Origin: a virus
DNA length: 24,840 bases
Virus record (IMG/VR): IMGVR_UViG_3300031658_000113
Coordinates: 1 to 24,840 of that record
Direction: 5' to 3' (one strand)
Below, in pieces: positions 7,403 to 13,700 of this stretch. Each line of letters opens with the position of its first letter. Position 1 is the first letter of the stretch. The position numbers and the translations under genes are program-made. Below the pieces are notes generated by a model. That model was not told the DNA's origin. It saw nothing but the letters and a program-made list of their open reading frames with translations, and made no database searches.

Positions 7403-8101
7403 TTAACCTGGTAAATCTGGTAGTTCAAAGTAAGGAAGTGGTTCTGCTGGAAATGGTATTTTCCAGTGATTAATTCCGTCATATCTTACATCTGCAACTA
7501 CTAGTTTAAGCCATGCTGAATGATTAACTAATGTTGTTCTGTCTGCATCTGTCATCGCTTGGTTGCCTGTATCAAGTAAGGCTGCGTCAATAGTTTCGTG
7601 TTGTGCTTTACAACCATCAAGTACTGACTGTCTAGTGTTAACATGCGTTCTCAATACAGGACCTGACCAGCCATCTCCGCCTATATCATTAAGAAGTGAT
7701 TCTGCCCAATGTAAATGTGCAAGCATGCCAGTTGTGCCTTCGTACTGGTGTGTCCAAGTCCACTCATTGCCGGCTGCGTCTTCAAGATTTTCTTCGTAAT
7801 CTGCAATATCTGCATGAGTATATTCATGTGTAACATATGCACAATACATTGCATGAGTAGCACTAGTTGTTGAATCAACTACAACGTAATTATATTCGTC
7901 TCTGTCAAAGAAGCTTGGATCAATGCTACGGTCGTCAGCTTTATCTGCTCGTCCGCCTTCTCTAACTTGAAAATCGTCTTTATCAATTTGCATCATTACA
8001 TACCTAGGTCCGGTATATTCACAATCAAATGATTCGTTACTCGTAGTTGCCTGCGAATATGGTTCGTCCGGTAAATTTACCGTAAATGTTTGGTTAGCCA
8101 T
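7403..8101 (-). CDS. Unrecognised 232-aa phage protein with an HExxH string
   Basis: I do not recognise this family. The ATG at 8101 has GGAG about 11 nt upstream and a late-promoter-like TATAAGTA at 8124-8131; the terminator lies 26 bp past the stop. The N-terminal 75 residues look beta-rich and acidic, the middle is rich in His, Trp and Tyr, and residues 125-205 look helical. HEYTH at 92-96 matches the HExxH zinc-protease signature, with several Glu residues nearby (E103, E104, E107), but without the usual metzincin extension; coincidence is quite possible. The protein ends in a proline-rich stretch (FPAEPLPYFELPDLPG). It is the last gene of the large structural transcript, so an accessory fibre protein, chaperone or adhesin partner of the cysteine-rich pair is conceivable, but no function can be assigned. 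Confidence 0.8.
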   Translation of the reverse strand: MANQTFTVNLPDEPYSQATTSNESFDCEYTGPRYVMMQIDKDDFQVREGGRADKADDRSIDPSFFDRDEYNYVVVDSTTSATHAMYCAYVTHEYTHADIADYEENLEDAAGNEWTWTHQYEGTTGMLAHLHWAESLLNDIGGDGWSGPVLRTHVNTRQSVLDGCKAQHETIDAALLDTGNQAMTDADRTTLVNHSAWLKLVVADVRYDGINHWKIPFPAEPLPYFELPDLPG

Positions 8102-8123
8102 TTTATTTTGTTCTCCGTGTTAA

Positions 8124-8131
8124 TACTTATA
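8124..8131 (-). promoter_or_regulatory. Imperfect late promoter for the 232-aa gene
   Basis: TATAAGTA on the minus strand differs by one base from the T4 late consensus TATAAATA. It lies 23 nt upstream of the ATG at 8101, the same spacing as the better matches elsewhere in the window. Confidence 0.35.
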
Positions 8132-8135
8132 TAAA

Positions 8136-9098
8136 TTATGTTGCAACGAATCTAATCTTGATTATTGCATCACCGCCTGCCCATCCGTTATCTCTAACGC
8201 CTGAACAAGGCTTTGCCGCTGGTCCACCATGACCATGTGGAACGTACATTGTACATCCCTGTGTGTCGTAACAACCGCAGATTCTGACACCGTCCCAACA
8301 TTCTGTCCACGAGTGTCCAGAATTTGGCATTCTGCTCATTGAGTTTAATGCTTGAATGTATCCCGAGAAGCCCATTCCGGACCAGTCTGAATATCCACTG
8401 TCGCCTTCATTTTGATATGTTACAACGCCGCCATCGGCAGAATGATAGCCTGGAGGAATAGCAACATGATCCGTTGTACTACAGTTACAGTTTGGATAGC
8501 AATGCCAGTATGTGCTACAACTAATATTACCCATTTTATTTTGTCCAGAATCTCCGCCGTATGCACATGCACACCAAGCACCTGGACAGTGATTGCATAT
8601 AAGTCCACAATATCCACTGTATTGTGTTCCACAATATCCGTTTGCCATCAAACAACATCTTCGTGCTGGACTTGATGTACAAAAACTAACTCCTGATCGT
8701 CCGCCTTCAGCACATATACATCCGTTTGCGCCAGCGGATTGCCAACATACCATTCCCGCTTCTGAACAACCTCTGTTACATAAACTACCGTTTCTACAGC
8801 TCTTTCCTGCATGCATACATATCCAACAACCTGTATCCACTGCCATGTTTGATCGCTTAACATATGCTCCTGAGTTACCAGGTAGTGTTGCTGAACAACA
8901 GCACATTCTCGATCCACTTCCGCCTGCTCCGATAACTTCAAGCTCAACAGTTCCTGCGCTCGGTGCTATCCAACAGTGACATCCACTAAAGGTAGTATAA
9001 TCTGCAACTGTAGAAAATGCCCACATCTTGCCTTTTTCCAGATTGTCTTCCGTCGGTGCGGGCGATCTCACTGCTAATATTGATTGTAATGTTGCCAT
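8136..9098 (-). CDS. Glycine-rich, cysteine-rich virion protein, copy 2
   Basis: A 320-aa protein with about 31 cysteines (near 10%), many in CC, CCC and C-x-C groups. It is a clear paralog of the protein at 9111-10067: both share an N-terminal helix ending in E-D-N-L-E-x-G, the GAGGSG strand followed by CCC and LPGNSG, C-x-R-G-C-S-E, NGC-x-C, GGRSGVSFC or its equivalent, CGLxCNxC, YGGD, GNISC, CYPxC, and a final C-x-GVRD. Most cysteine positions align. The Gly-rich strand pattern resembles glycine-rich domains at the ends of phage tail fibres and adhesins. The ATG at 9098 has AGGAG about 10 nt upstream, 12 bp after the previous stop, with no promoter between, so the pair is co-transcribed. 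A receptor-binding tip or metal-/disulfide-stabilised appendage is an inference. No signal peptide is visible. Confidence 0.82.
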   Translation of the reverse strand: MATLQSILAVRSPAPTEDNLEKGKMWAFSTVADYTTFSGCHCWIAPSAGTVELEVIGAGGSGSRMCCCSATLPGNSGAYVKRSNMAVDTGCWICMHAGKSCRNGSLCNRGCSEAGMVCWQSAGANGCICAEGGRSGVSFCTSSPARRCCLMANGYCGTQYSGYCGLICNHCPGAWCACAYGGDSGQNKMGNISCSTYWHCYPNCNCSTTDHVAIPPGYHSADGGVVTYQNEGDSGYSDWSGMGFSGYIQALNSMSRMPNSGHSWTECWDGVRICGCYDTQGCTMYVPHGHGGPAAKPCSGVRDNGWAGGDAIIKIRFVAT

Positions 9099-9110
9099 TC
9101 TTTGCTACTC

Positions 9111-10067
9111 CTAACTCTCTATAAATTTAATTCTAACTGCACCCATACCGCCTCGATGGCCGTGGTCTCTAACACCTGGACAAGGAAATGGTCCGTGACC
9201 TCCTACACCGTACGGTACGTTACTTTGACAACCGTTTGCGTTATAGCAACCGCAACTTACATCACCTCTGAAACATGCTTTCCAAGGAATACCAGTACCT
9301 GGTGTTCTGCCGGCGCCTGCAAGCATAGCAATTGTTTGTCCCATGCCTTGTCCGCTCCACTGTGAGTAAGACGAGCTCTCCCCGCTTCCAAAGCCAACTA
9401 TGCCGCCGCATTCTGCAATCATTCCTGGAGGAAATGCAACATATGATCTCTGCTGACATATGCAAGATGGGTAACAACCATGGAACCCAACACAGCTTAT
9501 GTTGCCACATCTATTTACATCGCCGCCGTATGCAATTGCATCCCAATGGCCACTACATTGATTACAAACCAATCCACAGTTTGGACCATTGTTTGTTGTA
9601 CAAAATCCGCCAGCTAAGAAACAACAATACATGGCAGGCGATGTTGAGCAATAACTAACGCCGCCTTTGCCACCTCTTGCACACATACAACCATTTGTTG
9701 ATGTACTTTGCCAGCACACTGTTGTAGGTTCTGAACATCCTCTAAAACATAATGCATCAGAGTTGCCACAAGCAAAGCCAGTACAAGCATACAAATATTG
9801 ACTTGATGTCATTGTAATTGATTTCTTTGAATAAGATCCTGAGTTACCTGGCAATCCGCCACCACAACAGCACATCTTTGCGCCACTGCCGCCTGCACCC
9901 CATATTTCTATGTCTGCTACGCCAGTTGCTGTAGGACACCAGCACCAACACTTACATGCTTTGGTGTAAGTATTGCCTTCTGCAAAACTATAAATTCTGC
10001 CAGATTCGAGGTTGTCTTCCCCGCTGGACGGAAGTTTCGCTTTTAATAATGTTTCTAATGATGCCAT
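9111..10067 (-). CDS. Glycine-rich, cysteine-rich virion protein, copy 1
   Basis: A 318-aa paralog of the next gene, with about 32 cysteines. It begins with a short helix (MASLETLLKAKLP) and E-D-N-L-E-S-G-R, then a four-cysteine cluster CKCWCWC near 38-44, GAGGSG and CCC near 57-68, and continues with the same order of Gly/Cys blocks as copy 2. The C-terminal part has CGCYNANGC, PYGVGGHGP and CPGVRD before a closing beta strand. It starts at ATG 10067 with AAAGGAAATTAGG in front, 30 bp after the stop of the 110-aa gene. Sequence divergence between the copies is large outside the cysteine and glycine positions, pointing to an old duplication under structural constraint. Alternatives to an adhesin are a metal-binding virion component or an assembly factor. 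Confidence 0.82.
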   Translation of the reverse strand: MASLETLLKAKLPSSGEDNLESGRIYSFAEGNTYTKACKCWCWCPTATGVADIEIWGAGGSGAKMCCCGGGLPGNSGSYSKKSITMTSSQYLYACTGFACGNSDALCFRGCSEPTTVCWQSTSTNGCMCARGGKGGVSYCSTSPAMYCCFLAGGFCTTNNGPNCGLVCNQCSGHWDAIAYGGDVNRCGNISCVGFHGCYPSCICQQRSYVAFPPGMIAECGGIVGFGSGESSSYSQWSGQGMGQTIAMLAGAGRTPGTGIPWKACFRGDVSCGCYNANGCQSNVPYGVGGHGPFPCPGVRDHGHRGGMGAVRIKFIES

Positions 10068-10097
10068 ACCTAATTTCCTTTAAAATACCTATTGTGC

Positions 10098-10430
10098 TTA
10101 TACTGCGCCAATGATCCAACCGTACGTTGTACCACTATAAATTAGTGAAACAATTGCACCAGCTACGTCAATAACTAAGTCTTCAGTAGCTCCGTTAATC
10201 TTAGCACCGTTGCGTCCAATAGTTATATTATTTGATGATGCGTTACCGGCTATATCAATTATTTGTACAGTGTCGCCGGTTATTGCGCCTGAACTTACTG
10301 GTAGCGTAATAGTGAATGCACTAGATGCCATATTAGCAAGTATTCTATCGTTTACCACTGCTTGGTATGTGGTACTAATTTCTCTGGTTGTTGCACCAGC
10401 TGTACCTATTGTTGTAATATATCTTCCCAT
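10098..10430 (-). CDS. Small beta-rich cyanophage-type structural protein
   Basis: A 110-aa protein starting at ATG 10430, preceded by AAGGATAAAGGAAAACAACC, in the 23-bp gap after the 106-aa gene. The central and C-terminal parts (residues 23-107) match a domain common in marine phage fibre and tail proteins: A-F-T-I-T-L-P near 38-44, GDTVQIIDIAG near 52-62, NITIGRNGAKING near 68-80, and a closing W-I-I-G strand. The fold appears to be a compact beta sandwich. In other phages this domain is often the C-terminal part of a longer fibre protein; here it stands nearly alone with a 22-residue leader. No enzymatic motif is present. A fibre-decoration or tip role is inferred. Confidence 0.78.
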   Translation of the reverse strand: MGRYITTIGTAGATTREISTTYQAVVNDRILANMASSAFTITLPVSSGAITGDTVQIIDIAGNASSNNITIGRNGAKINGATEDLVIDVAGAIVSLIYSGTTYGWIIGAV

Positions 10431-10453
10431 GGTTGTTTTCCTTTATCCTTTAA

Positions 10454-10774
10454 TTACGCTGTTGAGGTCTCAATGCCCATGCATACCGCTGTTGCGTTTG
10501 CCGCACTACAATATGCTACTATGTTTTGTGTAGCCGCTAATACTATACCAGTTCGTTCTAGTACACCCTTAGCAAGTATTTCTACATCATATTCTATCCA
10601 TTCAGCGTTCGTTGGTGTGCCGGATGCTGAAACTGCTATACGCATTGCTACGGCTTGGTTGCCTCTGTTAACAATGTTTAAACTAGCAATCGTATAAGTG
10701 TCTGCTGGTGCCGTATACACTGTTGTATTCGTTGCCGCACTCATATCGTTTGCGCCTAATCTTCCTGTTGCCAT
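10454..10774 (-). CDS. Small cyanophage-type virion structural protein
   Basis: A 106-aa protein starting at ATG 10774; its Shine-Dalgarno AAGGAG overlaps the stop of the 1796-aa gene (TAAGGAG). The sequence MATGRLGANDMSA, then TTVYTAPADTYTIASLNIVNRGNQ, then EWIEYDVEILAKGVLERTG and the end MGIETSTA match a small beta-sandwich protein that I recall as widespread in T4-like cyanophages and pelagiphages and annotated as a virion structural protein. The context, directly after a giant fibre gene, fits a fibre or appendage component. No catalytic motif is seen. Confidence 0.8.
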   Translation of the reverse strand: MATGRLGANDMSAATNTTVYTAPADTYTIASLNIVNRGNQAVAMRIAVSASGTPTNAEWIEYDVEILAKGVLERTGIVLAATQNIVAYCSAANATAVCMGIETSTA

Positions 10775-10786
10775 TCTTTTTTCTCC

Positions 10787-13700
10787 TTAGTTCAGTAAGA
10801 ACATTTGTAGTGCTACTGGTGCACCTGCTATTCCACCTTTGAAGTTCACTACATTATTTATGTTAATTGTGCCTCCACTGGTAGTAGATATCTTGTTGCC
10901 TGTAATTTCAATTACACCTGCTGTTACACTATTTACGTTTAGTGTAGCAACACCACCACCAATTTGTGATGTAATGTAAGTTTTAATTGCTTTTTGTGTT
11001 GGTACAATGCTATCACTGTCAGCACTAAATGTACCGTCTGTACTAAACTCACTAATAACAGCGCCGTTGCCGCCTAAAGCAACACTACCTAGTTGTAATT
11101 CGTTAAGTCCAGATATATTAAACGCTTCAACGTTTAATGTAGCAATACCAGTTGCCTGTTCTACGTTAAATAAACCACCAACTCTAAAGTTACCATCTTG
11201 GTCTGTACTTGTATAAAATACTCGTCCGCCGCCAAAGTTGTTTGTTTCAACTGCTGGATCTGGAACTGATAACGGATCGTTTGGATAGTTAGTATTAGTA
11301 AAGTTACCTGTACCAATGTCTAAGAAGTCATGACCAGTTAAACGTACCTGGCTAAATCTTCTGCGTATTGTAATTGCATCATCATGCGGTGGGCGTTCTG
11401 ATGCTAAAATTGCTGGACTTATTTGTAGTAACGCACTATATGGTCCGTTGCCTACTAAGCCTGTGACAGCAACTAACTTATACCACACACCAGACCTACT
11501 TGCTAATTCTACGTTTGATCCTTTTTGTGGATTTGTTGTTAAACCGTCAACTCTAATTTTAGTGCCAGTTTGTTTAATATCAGCGTAACCATCTCCGTCA
11601 ACTGTTCCAGTAGCAGTAATGTAACCTGTACCTCTATTAGAGAATGTAGGTTGTGTAAGTACTGCGTTGCCAACTCGAACAGTATGTGCCATTTCAATTG
11701 TATTGTTAGGATCAACTAGTGTCATAACTGGCGGACTTGAAATACTGTAGCCGCTTCCTGGATTAGTGATTCTGACTTCAATAACCTTTTCATCTGATAC
11801 TCTTGCTCTACCCCGTGCTTGCGTGCCACTAGCCGGTGCCGCAAATACTACTCTAGGTGATATTAAATATGCCGTAGTTGAGTCTAATGAACTTGCAATT
11901 GCAGTACCAATAACATGATCCCAACCAGCCGAGCCGTCTGAATCTTTAAACACAGTTGCTACCTTAGTTCCTGAATCATATGCTCCAATGAAGCCATATT
12001 GTCCAGCTCCAAGTCCGCTAGTAATGTGAATTGCCATTCCGTTATATGCACCTGTTGCATTAACGTCAGTAGCCGCTAAACTAATTTGCGTTGCATTGCC
12101 TGCTTGTGAGTTACTTGCAACTTCTTTATATCCGTCACCACCGTATGTTGCACTGTCTGAATCAATTTGTATTTCATACACGCCGCCGTTAACAATGTTA
12201 GTAGCACTAACTGCCGCTCCAAAACCGTCGCCTGCAAATGACCAACGTGTTGCCGCTCCAATTGTTTTAACATCAAATGTACAATCTGCCGCTCCGCCGC
12301 CACCTACTAAGCTATCAGCAACAGTAATAGTGTCGTTTTCTGCATGTCCAGTACCACCTTTAGTTACTGTAACAGCATAAGTGCCGTTTGGTTCAACTTG
12401 TAATGAAAATTCTTGTCCTGTGCCTGATCCCGAACTTGCTCCAACAATGTTATTATATGTGCCTTGTGTTCGAAGATTATCAAATCCACTAACTGTGTCA
12501 ACAGTTAATATAGATGATGTTTGTTGTGTAGTGTAACCTAAACCAGCATTTAAATATTCAACTTGTAATATTTCGTTTGCTCCGTCAGTAAATACTGCCG
12601 CAACTTGTGCTTCAAGTTGTTGGTTATCAACTTTACCAAGAATTGGTGTTTCTGTAATGTCAACACCTTCAGCAACTGATCCAAAATCTCCGTAAGAGTT
12701 GTTACCGTTTGTAGCACGAACTTTACCACCTGACTCTGCAAGGTAACCTATATGACAATAGTACGTAAACACAGATACAAGCTCTGCTCTACCTAATTCT
12801 CTAATCCAAAATCCAATGCCGTCACTTAAAATCTGTGTGAAGTCGTTTGCAACAATACTATCGTTACCGCCGTTGTGTATTGATCCGTCAACTTTTAATC
12901 CAACACACGCTGTACCAAAGTTTGATACGTTTTGTACGTATGGAGATTTAGTTGTGATCCAACCTCTTGTATCATCTGGTCCCCAACCCGGGTCAAGACT
13001 AACAAATGCTCCTGCACTTGGACGCTTAGTTCCGTATGCATTACCACTACCTAGTGTACCTAATAATCCACTTAATGAACAGTTTCTTAAACCTGTACCA
13101 TTACGCATGTAGAACATGTCTTCTTTATTATTATTTGCTACTGAGTTTATATAGTAACGACCCATGCTAAACACATTATAGTTAGAATTATATATTAAGT
13201 CTATTTTAACAGCATCTAAATATCTGTTGACATCTCGTGTACAAGCTGTTATACTATAACTGTAGTCTGCATATGTAGCCGCAATATAAGCATGAACTTC
13301 TGCAATCATATATGCTCTGTTTGCTTCTAATACTTCTACAGCATATGTATAACCTGTAGTTGCATTTGGAACGTTTGAACCTCTAAATGCAGGTACTGTA
13401 CTGTCACCGGATGCTCCGTTTACACCGTAATCAATATAGTCAGCTAATTCAGTAAATAGGTTTGATGCATATGCACCTGCTGCCGATGAACCCGCTGGGC
13501 GTGTTACTACTTGTGTTACACTATTACCAGTTGACTCAGTAACGTTACCGTTTGTTATAATTGTTGATGCTATTGCCGCAAGTCGTGTTATTGCCGCAAC
13601 ACTCTTTGGCACATCTTCTGATGCTGTTACTGTAGCTGCCGGACTAATTTTAGTTGAACGTAATTCGTCACCTACAATAGCTGTGTCTTCTGGAACTCTA

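Noticed and set aside
8593-8979. Plus-strand frame of 128 codons opposite the cysteine-rich gene
   Set aside because: It mirrors the Cys/Gly codons of the minus-strand gene, which has a full-length paralog; no start signal is visible.
12076-12741. Short minus-strand frames inside the 1796-aa gene
   Set aside because: They lie in an alternative frame of a continuous gene that is conserved with its paralog; composition (Gln, His, Leu) is typical of frame-shifted Thr/Ala/Val codons.
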